The notes under the pieces were generated by a model. It worked only from the letters and a program-made list of their open reading frames with translations. It was not told where the DNA came from and did no database searches. Shown piece after piece: positions 34,451 to 43,360 of a stretch of DNA of 64,000 nucleotides (position 1 is the stretch's first letter; the number at the start of each line of letters is the position of its first letter). The stretch is from Pelomonas sp. Root1217 (GTDB lineage Bacteria; Pseudomonadota; Gammaproteobacteria; Burkholderiales; Burkholderiaceae_C), in the NCBI RefSeq assembly GCF_001425705.1, contig NZ_LMDC01000012.1, forward strand, positions 189,402-253,401. The letters run 5' to 3'. A program made the position numbers and the translations under genes.

Positions 34451-36004
34451 ATGAAGAAGCAACTGCTCGCCAAGGTGGTCGCGCTGGGGGCGACCCTGGC
34501 CCTGGGCGCCAGCGCCCTGGCCGCCGACATCAAGCTGGTGGTCAACCCCGACCAGCCCGGCCCCGTCATCCACCGCAACATCTACGGCCAGTTCGCCGAG
34601 CACCTGGGCACCGGCATCTACGAGGGCATGTGGGTCGGTCCCGACTCCAAGATCCCCAACGTGCGCGGCTGGCGCAAGGACGTCGTCGCGGCGCTCAAGG
34701 AGCTCAAGGTGCCGCTGGTGCGCTGGCCCGGCGGCTGCTTCGCCGACGAATACCACTGGCGCGAAGGCATCGGCCCGCGCAAGCAACGCCCGGTCAAGGT
34801 CAACAGCAACTGGGGCGGTGTGCCCGAGGACAACGCGGTTGGCACGCACGAGTTCTTCGACCTCGTCGAGCAGATCGGCGCCGAGGCCTACGTCAACGGC
34901 AACCTGGGCACCGGCAGCGCGCAGGAAATGTCCGAATGGCTGGAGTACATGACGGCCGAGGGCAAGTCTTCGCTGGCCGAGCTGCGCCGCAAGAACGGCC
35001 GTGACAAGCCCTTCCGCGTGCACTACTTCGCCGTCGGCAACGAGACCTGGGGCTGTGGCGGCAACATGCGCCCCGAGTACTACGCCGACCAGTTCCGCCA
35101 GGTCGCCTCCTTCCTGAGGGCACCCGGCCACAACCGGCCCATCATCATCGCCAGCGGCGGCAACGGCATGCAGACCGAGTGGACCGACGTGCTCAGCAAG
35201 GGCGTGCCGGGCGTCAACGCGATCTCCCACCACGCCTACACCCTGCCCACCGGCAACTGGGAAAAGAAGGGCGCGGCCATCGGCTTCCCCGAGAGCGAAT
35301 GGATCTCGACGCTGGGCAACGTCCAGCAGATCGAGCAGATGATCGCCAAGAACTCGGCCGTCCTCGACAAGAACGACCCCAGCAAGAAGATCGGCTTCTA
35401 CTTCGACGAGTGGGGCAGCTGGTATGACGCGGACCCCGGCACCAACCCCGGCTTCCTGGTCCAGCGCAACACGCTGCGCGACGCGCTGCTCGCGGCCCTG
35501 CACTTCAACGTCTTCCACGCCCATGCCGACCGCGTGCAGATGACCAATATCGCGCAGATGGTCAACGTGCTGCAGGCCATGATCCAGACGACCAAGGACA
35601 AGCTGGTCCTGACGCCGACCTACCACGCCTTCGCGCTGTACACGCCCTTCCAGGACGCGACCTCGCTGCCCGCCAAGATCGAGAACAACCCGGTCTACAA
35701 GGTCGGCGCGGCCGAGATGCCGGGCCTGAGCGTGACGGCCGCGCGGGCCAAGGACGGCAAGCTCTACGTCGGCCTGGTCAACGCCAACCCCAACCAGCCC
35801 GCCGAGCTGAGCGTGCAGGTCGGCGCCGGTGCAGCCAAGGCCGCGCGCGGCAAGCTGCTGACCGCCGCCGCGATGGATGCGCAAAACGAACTGGGCAAGG
35901 CGCCGCTGGTCACGCCGCAGGCCTATGAGGCGCAGGCCGTCGGCGGCAAGCTCACGCTGAAGCTGCCTGCCAAGTCCGTCCTGGTCGTCGCCATCGAAGG
36001 CTGA
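34451..36004 (+). CDS. GH51 alpha-L-arabinofuranosidase, exported
   Basis: A 517-residue protein. The signal peptide ends GASALAAD. The (beta/alpha)8 domain starts IHRNIYGQFAEHLG. The acid/base Glu198 is in VGNETWGCGGNM and the nucleophile Glu320 in FYFDEWGSWY. The C-terminal beta-domain is of the arabinofuranosidase type. It removes terminal alpha-L-arabinofuranosyl residues. Most GH51 enzymes of this shape are cytosolic, so the clear signal peptide is notable. Three bases separate it from the GH43 gene. Confidence 0.94.
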   Translation: MKKQLLAKVVALGATLALGASALAADIKLVVNPDQPGPVIHRNIYGQFAEHLGTGIYEGMWVGPDSKIPNVRGWRKDVVAALKELKVPLVRWPGGCFADEYHWREGIGPRKQRPVKVNSNWGGVPEDNAVGTHEFFDLVEQIGAEAYVNGNLGTGSAQEMSEWLEYMTAEGKSSLAELRRKNGRDKPFRVHYFAVGNETWGCGGNMRPEYYADQFRQVASFLRAPGHNRPIIIASGGNGMQTEWTDVLSKGVPGVNAISHHAYTLPTGNWEKKGAAIGFPESEWISTLGNVQQIEQMIAKNSAVLDKNDPSKKIGFYFDEWGSWYDADPGTNPGFLVQRNTLRDALLAALHFNVFHAHADRVQMTNIAQMVNVLQAMIQTTKDKLVLTPTYHAFALYTPFQDATSLPAKIENNPVYKVGAAEMPGLSVTAARAKDGKLYVGLVNANPNQPAELSVQVGAGAAKAARGKLLTAAAMDAQNELGKAPLVTPQAYEAQAVGGKLTLKLPAKSVLVVAIEG

Positions 36005-36007
36005 GCC

Positions 36008-37564
36008 ATGAGCGCCCCCAAGCGACGCGAGTTCCTCGCGGGCGCAGCCGTGCTCACCTTGACGGCCTGCGGCGGGGGCGGCGGCGACTCGCCGGCGCCT
36101 TCGCCTGCACCGACGCCGGCACCCGCTCCGCCTCCCGCACCTGCACCCGCGCCCGCGCCGGCCCCAGCGCCTGCGCCTTCGCAGGCACCGGTGAGCTTCG
36201 CCAACGTCGCCGTGCATGACCCCTCGGTCATCCGCACCGACGGCACCTTCTACGTCTTCGGCTCCCATCTCGCCGCGGCCAAGACGACGGACCTGATGAA
36301 CTGGACCAAAGTGGCCGATGGCGTCAACGACGCCAACGCGCTGTTCGGCAACAAGGTCACGACGGCCCTGGCGGATACCTTCGCCTGGGCCCAGGTCACC
36401 GACCTGTGGGCGCCCGACGTCGCAAGGCTCGACGACGGCAAGTTCTACATGTATTACTGCGCCTGCAAGGGCGACTCTCCGCGTTCGGCGCTGGGCGTGG
36501 CCGTGGCCGACAAGGTGGACGGCCCCTACGTCAACAAGCAGATCCTGCTGAAATCGGGCATGTGGGGGCTGCCCAGCGAGGACGGCACGGTCTATGACGC
36601 GACCGTCCACCCCAACGTCGTCGACCCCCAGGTGTTCAAGGACGCAACGGGCAAGCTGTGGATGATCTACGGCTCCTACTCGGGCGGCCTGTTCATCCTG
36701 CAGCTGAACGCGACGACCGGCCTGCCGCTGCCGGGCCAGGGCTACGGCAGGCACCTGATGGGCGGCAACCATGCGCGCATTGAAGGGGCCTACGTTCTCT
36801 ACAGCCCGCAGAGCCAGTACTACTACCTGTTCACGTCCTTCGGCGGCCTGGATGCGGCCGGCGGCTACAACGTCCGCGTGACGCGGTCCCTGCAACCCGA
36901 TGGGCCCTACGTGGATGGTGCCGGCACCGACATGGCCACCGTCAAGGGTGCGGCCGGCACGGTCTTTGACGACGCCAGCATCACGCCGCACGGCATGAAG
37001 CTGATGGGCGGCCACCAGTTCGCCAACGCGGCCGGCGAGACCGGCACGGCGCTGGGCTATGTCTCGCCGGGCCACAACTCGGCCTACCACGACGCGGCCA
37101 CCGGTCAGTACTTCATCATCTTTCACACGCGCTTCCCTGGCACCGGCGAGGTCCACGAGGTGCGGGTGCACGAGATGCATCTGAACGAGGACGGCTGGCT
37201 CGTCGTCGCGCCGCTGCGCTACGCGCCGCTGAGCCTGGCCACGCCGGCGCAGACGGCCGACGTCAGCGCCGCGCAGGCGGCCGGCAACTACAAGCTCGTC
37301 AACCATGGCAAGGACATCACGGCAGTGAGCAAGACTTCGATCAACGTCACGCTGAACGCCGATGGCACGCTCGGCGGCGGCATGACAGGCAACTGGATGC
37401 ACAAGGGCAGCAACAAACTGAGTGTGGTGAGCGGCGGAGCGACCTATGCCGGCGTACTGTCCCGGCAATGGAACACCAACTCCAGCGCATTCGTCGTGAC
37501 CTTCAGCGCGCTGTCCTCCGGCGGCGTGTCGCTGTGGGCGGTTCGCACAGGGAGCTCGCAATGA
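36008..37564 (+). CDS. GH43 arabinanase/arabinosidase-like lipoprotein with Ala-Pro linker
   Basis: A 518-residue protein. Its Tat-type lipoprotein leader is KRREFLAGAAVLTLTAC (Cys21). About 40 residues of Gly/Ser then alternating Ala-Pro form a stiff spacer (22-62). The GH43 propeller starts VHDPSVIRTDGTFYVFGSH, with DPQVFKDATGKLWMIYGSYSGG and a late Glu in RIEGAYV. A C-terminal beta-domain (about 420-518) resembles the end domain of extracellular endo-1,5-alpha-L-arabinanases. It is probably tethered to a membrane and cuts arabinan. The stop overlaps the next start (ATGA). Confidence 0.9.
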   Translation: MSAPKRREFLAGAAVLTLTACGGGGGDSPAPSPAPTPAPAPPPAPAPAPAPAPAPAPSQAPVSFANVAVHDPSVIRTDGTFYVFGSHLAAAKTTDLMNWTKVADGVNDANALFGNKVTTALADTFAWAQVTDLWAPDVARLDDGKFYMYYCACKGDSPRSALGVAVADKVDGPYVNKQILLKSGMWGLPSEDGTVYDATVHPNVVDPQVFKDATGKLWMIYGSYSGGLFILQLNATTGLPLPGQGYGRHLMGGNHARIEGAYVLYSPQSQYYYLFTSFGGLDAAGGYNVRVTRSLQPDGPYVDGAGTDMATVKGAAGTVFDDASITPHGMKLMGGHQFANAAGETGTALGYVSPGHNSAYHDAATGQYFIIFHTRFPGTGEVHEVRVHEMHLNEDGWLVVAPLRYAPLSLATPAQTADVSAAQAAGNYKLVNHGKDITAVSKTSINVTLNADGTLGGGMTGNWMHKGSNKLSVVSGGATYAGVLSRQWNTNSSAFVVTFSALSSGGVSLWAVRTGSSQ

Positions 37565-39927
37565 AACGCCTTCTCGCCATCTTCGCCCTCGCGCTGTGTG
37601 CCCACGGCGCGCATGCGGCGACGCAAGCCTTTGCGCTGGATCGTGTACGTCTACAGGACGGGCCGTTCCTCGACGCGCAGAGCACCGACCTGCGCTACCT
37701 GATGGCGCTCGACCCCGAGCGCCTGCTGGCGCCCTTCCGCCGCGAGGCCGGCCTGCCGGTGCCTACGCCCAGCTACGGCAATTGGGAGTCCCACGGCCTG
37801 GACGGTCACATGGGCGGCCACTATGTTTCAGCGCTGGCGCTGATGTGGGCCTCCACCGGCGACGCTGAGGTCAAGAAGCGACTGGACTACTTCATCGCCG
37901 AACTCAAGCGCTGCCAGGAGAAGCTCGGCAACGGCTACATCGGCGGCGTTCCCGACGGCGCCAAGGCTTGGGGCCAGGTGGCCGCGGGCGAGCTCAAGGT
38001 CGAAAGCTTCGGACTCAACGGGCGCTGGGTGCCCTGGTACAACCTCCACAAGACGTTCGCCGGCCTGCGCGACGCCTGGGTGCACGCCGGCAATGCCGAC
38101 GCCAAGGCCATGCTCGTGCGCCTGAGCGACTGGGCGCTGCGCCTGACCACGCCGCTGAGCGACGCGCAGATGCAGGACATGTTGCGCGCCGAGCACGGCG
38201 GCATGAACGAGGTGCTGGCCGACGTGGCCGAGATGACCGGCGACCTGCGCTACCTGGCGCTGGCGCGGCGCTTCTCGCACCGGGCCATCCTGCAGCCGCT
38301 CGCGGCCGGCCAGGACAAGCTCACCGGCCTGCATGCCAACACGCAGATCCCCAAGGTCATCGGCTTTGCGCGCATCGCGCAGCAGGCTGGCGAGGACGAG
38401 GGCTGGCGCGCGGCGGAGTTCTTCTGGCGCACCGTCGTCGAAAAGCGCAGCGTGGCGATCGGCGGCAACAGCGTCAAGGAGCACTTCCATCCGGCCGACG
38501 ACTTCAAGCCGATGCTCGACGCGGTGGAAGGCCCCGAGACCTGCAACAGCTACAACATGCTCAAGCTGACCGCGCTGCTGGCGCAGGCCCGGCCGAAGCA
38601 GGGCGCGGGAACGGGCAAGTACGCCGACTACTACGAGCGCACGCTCTACAACCACATCCTCGCGTCCCAGCACCCGGGCGATGGCGGCTTGGTCTACTTC
38701 ACGCCGATGCGGCCGCAGCACTACCGCGTCTACTCCAAGGTGGACGACAGCATGTGGTGCTGCGTGGGCTCCGGCATCGAGAGCCACGCGCGTCACGGCG
38801 AGTTCATCTACGCGCATGAGGGCGACGACGCACTGGTCGTCAACCTCTTCGTCGCCTCCAAGCTGGACTGGCGCGAGCGCGGCATCAAGCTCACGCAGTC
38901 CACCCGGTTCCCCGACGAGTCGCGCACGCGGCTGACGGTGGACGGCGCCGGCAGCTTCGCGCTCAAGGTTCGCTACCCCGGTTGGGTCGCGCCCGGCGCG
39001 CTGAGGGTCAAGCTGAACGGCAACCCCGTCAAGGTGACGGCCAAGCCCGGCGACTATGTCGAACTGCGCCGCGACTGGAAGGCCGGCGACCGGGTCGACA
39101 TCGAGCTGCCCATGCGCACGACGCTGGAGCCCATGCCCGGCCTGAAGAACTACGTCGCCGTGCTGCACGGCCCCATCGTGCTGGCCGCCAAGACGCCGCA
39201 GCCGGGCGAGACGCTGAACTTCATGGCCGACAGCGCGCGTGGGGACCAAGTCCCGGCCGGCGCCGTTTGCCCGCAGGACAGCGCGCCGGTGTTCGTCAGC
39301 GACAAGGCCGACTTCATCCGCCGCTTCAAGCCCGTGCCCGGCCAGCCGCTCACCTTTACCGCGCCCGACCTCATCCAGGGTGGCAAGGACGCGGACAAGC
39401 TGCAGCTCATCCCCTTCTTCCGCCTGCACGACTCGCGTTACATGGTCTATTGGGCGCGGTCCACGCCGGCCCAGCAGAGCCTGATGCGTGCCGAGCTGGC
39501 CAAGGCCGAGGAAGAGCGCCTGGCGCTGGACGCGCAGACCATCGACCAGGTCGCCCCGGGCGAGCAGCAGCCCGAGTCCGACCACAGCTTCCAGGGCGAG
39601 GGCGCCGAAACCGGCATCGCGCCGGCCGGCCGCTGGCGGCATGCGAAGCAGTGGTTCGGCTACACGCTGAACGACCCGCAGGCACAGGGCCGGCTGCTGC
39701 GCCTGATGCTGGCCAGCGGCGATGCGGGCCGGCGCTTTGACGTGGTCGTCAACGGCCGTGTCGTCGCCGAGCTGGCGCTGGCCTCCGAAGCCCAGCCGCT
39801 GTATGCCCGCGAAGTGCCACTGCCGCCCGATCTCGTCGCTGCCGCAGGCGGCAAGCTGGAGGTGCGCTTCGTTGCCAAGCCGGGTTCCCTCGCCGGTGGC
39901 CTCTACGGCCTGAGGCTGTTGCGTTGA
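37561..39927 (+). CDS. GH127/GH146-type beta-L-arabinofuranosidase (DUF1680)
   Basis: A 788-residue protein with signal peptide (LAIFALALCAHGAHA). The (alpha/alpha)6 barrel carries the zinc/nucleophile site of the family: Glu326 and Cys328 in GPETCNSYNMLKL, and the Cys400-Cys401 pair in MWCCVGSGIESHARHGEF. The second half has a jelly-roll and DUF4986-like domains. The family hydrolyses beta-L-arabinofuranosyl ends (hydroxyproline-linked arabinan, extensin, some pectin and xyloglucan side chains). It is translationally coupled to the GH43 gene through ATGA. Confidence 0.92.
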   Translation: MKRLLAIFALALCAHGAHAATQAFALDRVRLQDGPFLDAQSTDLRYLMALDPERLLAPFRREAGLPVPTPSYGNWESHGLDGHMGGHYVSALALMWASTGDAEVKKRLDYFIAELKRCQEKLGNGYIGGVPDGAKAWGQVAAGELKVESFGLNGRWVPWYNLHKTFAGLRDAWVHAGNADAKAMLVRLSDWALRLTTPLSDAQMQDMLRAEHGGMNEVLADVAEMTGDLRYLALARRFSHRAILQPLAAGQDKLTGLHANTQIPKVIGFARIAQQAGEDEGWRAAEFFWRTVVEKRSVAIGGNSVKEHFHPADDFKPMLDAVEGPETCNSYNMLKLTALLAQARPKQGAGTGKYADYYERTLYNHILASQHPGDGGLVYFTPMRPQHYRVYSKVDDSMWCCVGSGIESHARHGEFIYAHEGDDALVVNLFVASKLDWRERGIKLTQSTRFPDESRTRLTVDGAGSFALKVRYPGWVAPGALRVKLNGNPVKVTAKPGDYVELRRDWKAGDRVDIELPMRTTLEPMPGLKNYVAVLHGPIVLAAKTPQPGETLNFMADSARGDQVPAGAVCPQDSAPVFVSDKADFIRRFKPVPGQPLTFTAPDLIQGGKDADKLQLIPFFRLHDSRYMVYWARSTPAQQSLMRAELAKAEEERLALDAQTIDQVAPGEQQPESDHSFQGEGAETGIAPAGRWRHAKQWFGYTLNDPQAQGRLLRLMLASGDAGRRFDVVVNGRVVAELALASEAQPLYAREVPLPPDLVAAAGGKLEVRFVAKPGSLAGGLYGLRLLR

Positions 39928-39992
39928 CTGATGGCAGCGGCGCAATGTTGCTGCTCATGGACAAGCGCCTGGCCTTGCGTTGTTGGCACCAC

Positions 39993-40016
39993 GTTCGCGG
40001 CGCAGATGCCGCGAAC
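39993..40016 (+). terminator. Hairpin between the GH127 and second GH51 genes
   Basis: A perfect 9-bp stem GTTCGCGGC / GCCGCGAAC with a 6-base loop and no T-run. It may be an RNA-stability or partial termination element within the glycosidase operon. Confidence 0.45.
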
Positions 40017-40067
40017 CTCACACATAAGCGCCCGCAAGCGCAGTTTCACTCACGGACCATCCTGCCC

Positions 40068-42113
40068 ATGACCTCGAACATTCCATCGCACAGCGCCGCC
40101 ATGCCCATCGTGCAACGCCGCTTCCGCCTCTCCCGCCTGGTGTCGCTGGTTGCGCTGATCGCCCCGCTGGCGATGGCGCAGACCACCGTCAGGATCGACC
40201 TCACCAAGCCTGGCCTGCCGGTCAGCCCGACCCTGTACGGTTTGATGACCGAGGAGATCAACTTCTCCTACGACGGCGGCCTGTATGCGGAACTGGTGCG
40301 CAACCGCGCCTTCAAGAATCACGGCTACACGCCGGAACACTGGTCGCTGGTGCAGGACGCCGGCGGCAGCGCCGCGATGGCGCTCGACGAGCGTTACCCG
40401 GTCGCCGGCACTGCCCTGACGACCAGTCTGCGGATCGACGCCGAGAACGCTTCGCCGGGTCACCGTGTCGGTATCGCCAATGCGGGCTACTGGGGCATCC
40501 CTGTCACGCCGAACACCAGCTACCGCGCCAGCTTCTACGCCAAGACGTCCGGCGCCGCCGGCGTGCCGCTGACCATTAGCATTGAAGGCGTCGACGGCAA
40601 GACCGTCTACGCGCAGGCCGAAGGCGGCCGCATCGACGGTCAATGGAAGCGCTATAGCGTCACCCTCACCACCGGTGCGAACGTCAAGCCGACCGCCGAA
40701 GCGCGCCTGGTGCTTGCCACCGAAAGCCCGGGCAAGGTGTGGTTCAACCTTGTGTCGCTGTTCCCGCCGACCCACAAGGACCGGCCGAACGGCCTGCGGC
40801 CCGACCTGATGCAAAAGATGATCGACATGAAGCCGGGCTTCCTGCGCTTTCCCGGCGGGAACTATGTCGAAGGCGGCAGCGTGACGAACCGCTTCAAGTG
40901 GAAGGAAACGCTGGGCCCGATCGACCAGCGTCCAGGCAATCCCGGCACCTGGGGCTACCGCTCCACCGACGGCATGGGGCTGCTCGAATTTCTGCTGTGG
41001 TGCGAGGACATGAAGGCCGAGCCGGTGCTGGCGGTGTTCGCCGGCTACGCGCTCAACGGCGAGTCCGTCCCGGTCGGCAAGGAACTGCAGCCCTTCGTCC
41101 AGGACGCGCTTGACGAGATCGAATATGTGACCGGCGACGTGAGCACGAAGTGGGGCGCCAAGCGCGCCAAGGACGGCCATCCGGCGCCGTTCAAGCTGCG
41201 CTATGTCGAGATCGGCAACGAGGATGGCTTCGAGAAGAACAAGACCTACGACGGCCGCTACACCCAGTTCCACGACGCCATCAAGAAGAAGTACCCGAAG
41301 ATCAAGCTGATCTCCACCGTCAACGGCAAGGACTGGTTGGGCCAGCAACAGAAGGTGTCCAGCCGGGTGCCCGACCTGGTCGACGAGCATTACTACTACA
41401 GCCCGATGAAGATGATGAACGACGCCGCGCGCTACGACAGTTATGCGCGCAGCGGGCCGAAGGTCTTCATCGGCGAATGGGCCGGGCACGAAGGCTCGCC
41501 GACCACCAACCTGCACGCCGCACTGGCCGATGCCGCCTTCATGGCCGGCATGGAGCGCAATGCCGACATCATCGAGATGGCTTGCTACGCGCCGCTGTTT
41601 GTGAACGTGAACCCGGGCGGCATGCAGTGGCAGCACAACCTGATCGGCTACAACGCGCAGTCCAGCTACGGCTCGCCGTCGTACTACGCGCAAAAGATGT
41701 TCAGCAACTACCTGGGCAATGTGTCGCTGCCGGTGCAGGCCGAGAAGGTCAGCATGCAAACCTGGCAGGAGGAGGCCAAGAAGGAGACGCCGCAGGACGT
41801 GCCGCCGGCCAGGCAGGTGCCGACGATGTTCTTCTCGGCGACCAAGTCGGACCAGCGCGGCGAGATCTACCTGAAGGTCGTCAACGCGATCGGCAACGCG
41901 CAGACGGTGCAGGTCGACCTGGCCGGCGCCGCCAAGGTGGCGGCCGAAGGCGAGGCCATCGTACTGAGCTCGGCGCACAAGGAAGACACCAACACCATCA
42001 CCGAGCCGACCAAGGTGGTGCCGGTGACGAGCAAGGCGAGCGGGCTCGGCAAGCAGTTCAGCTATAGCTTCGCGCCGTATTCTGTGACGGTGCTGGTGCT
42101 GTCGACCAAATAG
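40068..42113 (+). CDS. GH51 alpha-L-arabinofuranosidase, large exported form with carbohydrate-binding module
   Basis: About 681 residues from ATG 40068; ATG 40101 also gives a signal peptide ending LIAPLAMAQ. After the leader come TLYGLMTEEINFSYDGGLYAELVRNRAF (pattern), a CBM4/9-like beta-sandwich (about 90-240), and the catalytic barrel with FLRFPGGNYVEG, the acid/base Glu in VEIGNEDGF and the nucleophile Glu in FIGEWAGHEG. An arabinofuranosidase C-terminal domain ends the protein. It differs clearly from the GH51 gene at 34451 and belongs to the larger plant/Bacteroides-like subgroup. Nothing directly couples it to the next gene. Confidence 0.93.
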   Translation: MTSNIPSHSAAMPIVQRRFRLSRLVSLVALIAPLAMAQTTVRIDLTKPGLPVSPTLYGLMTEEINFSYDGGLYAELVRNRAFKNHGYTPEHWSLVQDAGGSAAMALDERYPVAGTALTTSLRIDAENASPGHRVGIANAGYWGIPVTPNTSYRASFYAKTSGAAGVPLTISIEGVDGKTVYAQAEGGRIDGQWKRYSVTLTTGANVKPTAEARLVLATESPGKVWFNLVSLFPPTHKDRPNGLRPDLMQKMIDMKPGFLRFPGGNYVEGGSVTNRFKWKETLGPIDQRPGNPGTWGYRSTDGMGLLEFLLWCEDMKAEPVLAVFAGYALNGESVPVGKELQPFVQDALDEIEYVTGDVSTKWGAKRAKDGHPAPFKLRYVEIGNEDGFEKNKTYDGRYTQFHDAIKKKYPKIKLISTVNGKDWLGQQQKVSSRVPDLVDEHYYYSPMKMMNDAARYDSYARSGPKVFIGEWAGHEGSPTTNLHAALADAAFMAGMERNADIIEMACYAPLFVNVNPGGMQWQHNLIGYNAQSSYGSPSYYAQKMFSNYLGNVSLPVQAEKVSMQTWQEEAKKETPQDVPPARQVPTMFFSATKSDQRGEIYLKVVNAIGNAQTVQVDLAGAAKVAAEGEAIVLSSAHKEDTNTITEPTKVVPVTSKASGLGKQFSYSFAPYSVTVLVLSTK

Positions 42114-42136
42114 GTCGCCAGTACCGCGTGGACGCG

Positions 42137-42175
42137 CTGTGTCGGTTCCTTTGTTTACATGGCATTCCGACACAG
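42137..42175 (+). terminator. Inverted repeat after the second GH51 gene
   Basis: A 9-bp perfect inverted repeat CTGTGTCGG / CCGACACAG with a 21-base T-rich loop, 24 bases after the stop. It could form a long-loop hairpin ending the glycosidase transcript, but a protein-binding dyad is equally possible. Confidence 0.4.
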
Positions 42176-42251
42176 ATGCGGCGACCGCGCCAGGCGCTCG
42201 GCCAGAGGTGAGAGACTGGCCCATACCGAAATCGACATGGCTTGACGGAGA

Positions 42252-42289
42252 AATGTCATTGGTCGCGCATCACTGGCCTTCCTACCATC
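42252..42289 (+). promoter_or_regulatory. Shared 38-bp block, copy C (upstream of sugar ABC operon)
   Basis: It starts AATGTCATTGG, continues TCGCGCATC and ends CCTACCATC. It aligns without gaps to copy A over 38 bases and is the most diverged copy in its second half. The ATG of the binding-protein gene is only 32 bases after it, much closer than at the other two sites. Confidence 0.6.
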
Positions 42290-42320
42290 GGCTGTCACAA
42301 GACCTCAGATGGAGACAACC

Positions 42321-43271
42321 ATGAGAATTCTGCGTCGCAGCCTGCTGGCCGCCGCTTTGCTGACCCCCGCGTTCAGTGCCCTCGCCGCCCCGCTCGTCAT
42401 GGGCTTCTCCCAGGTGGGCGCCGAAAGCGAATGGCGCACGGCCAATTCCGCGTCCATCAAGGCTGCAGCCAAGGAGGCCGGCATCACGCTGAAGTTTGCC
42501 GACGCGCAGCAAAAGCAGGAGAACCAGGTCAAGGCCATCCGCAGCTACATCGCGCAGAAGGTCGACGTCATCGCCTTCTCGCCGGTCGTCGAATCCGGCT
42601 GGGACACGGTGCTCAAGGAAGCCAAGACGGCCGGCATCCCTGTCATCCTGACCGACCGCGCCGTCAAGGTGGCCGATCCGTCGCTGTACGTGACCTTCAT
42701 CGGCTCGGACTTCGTCGAAGAAGGCCGCAAGGCGGGCAAGTGGGTCCTGGAGCGGGCGGCCAAGGCGCCGGGCGGCGCCCTGAACATCGTCGAGCTGCAG
42801 GGCACCGTGGGCTCGGCCCCGGCCATCGACCGCAAGAAGGGCTTCGAGGAAGCCATCAAGGGCAACCCCAAGCTGCAGATCATCCGTTCGCAGTCGGGCG
42901 AGTTCACGCGTGCCAAGGGCAAGGAAGTGATGGAGTCCTTCCTGAAGCAGCGCGACAAGAAGATCGACGTGCTGTTCGCGCACAACGACGACATGGCGAT
43001 CGGTGCCATCCAGGCGATTGAAGAGGCGGGGCTCAAGCCCGGTCAGGACATCGCCATCGTGTCGATCGACGGCGTGCGCGGTGCCTTCGAAGCGATGAAG
43101 GCCGGCAAGCTCAACGTGACCGTCGAATGCAACCCGCTGCTGGGGCCGCAGCTGATGCAGTTGGCCAAGGACGTGGTCGCCAAGAAGCCGGTAGAAAAGC
43201 GCATCACCGTGACGGAGGGCGTGTACACGGCGGATCAGGCGGCCAAGGAATTGCCGAACCGGAAGTACTGA
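42321..43271 (+). CDS. ytfQ: Sugar ABC transporter substrate-binding protein (YtfQ/galactofuranose type)
   Basis: A 316-residue periplasmic protein. Its signal peptide ends PAFSALAA. The binding fold carries MGFSQVGAESEWRTAN, IAFSPVVESGWDTVLKEAK, ILTDRAV, GSDFVEEGRKAG and FAHNDDMAIGAIQAIEEAG. The opening FSQVGAESEWR is that of YtfQ-like proteins, which bind furanose sugars, so arabinofuranose or galactofuranose is the likely ligand. ATG 42321 is preferred over 42309 because GGAGACAACC then gives proper spacing. It is the first gene of the importer operon. Confidence 0.93.
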   Translation: MRILRRSLLAAALLTPAFSALAAPLVMGFSQVGAESEWRTANSASIKAAAKEAGITLKFADAQQKQENQVKAIRSYIAQKVDVIAFSPVVESGWDTVLKEAKTAGIPVILTDRAVKVADPSLYVTFIGSDFVEEGRKAGKWVLERAAKAPGGALNIVELQGTVGSAPAIDRKKGFEEAIKGNPKLQIIRSQSGEFTRAKGKEVMESFLKQRDKKIDVLFAHNDDMAIGAIQAIEEAGLKPGQDIAIVSIDGVRGAFEAMKAGKLNVTVECNPLLGPQLMQLAKDVVAKKPVEKRITVTEGVYTADQAAKELPNRKY

Positions 43272-43318
43272 GTGAGGACCGAGGACGGGACCTGCGTCCT
43301 GTCCGACGCCTCACGAAG

Positions 43319-43344
43319 GACTCGGCGCCTGCTGGCGCCGAGTC
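43319..43344 (+). terminator. Intercistronic hairpin after the binding-protein gene
   Basis: An 11-bp perfect stem GACTCGGCGCC / GGCGCCGAGTC with loop TGCT, lying between the binding-protein gene and the ATPase gene. Such hairpins commonly stabilise the binding-protein message and lower expression of the downstream membrane genes. No T-run follows. Confidence 0.75.
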
Positions 43345-43360
43345 ATGAGAACGCGAAACC

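Noticed and set aside
36065-36190. Ala-Pro repeat in the GH43 lipoprotein as a DNA tandem repeat of special interest
   Set aside because: It codes an ordinary rigid spacer between lipid anchor and catalytic domain; such linkers are common in secreted enzymes.
42139-42324. Short open frame upstream of the sugar-binding protein gene
   Set aside because: It crosses an inverted repeat and the shared promoter block and has no ribosome-binding site or similarity.
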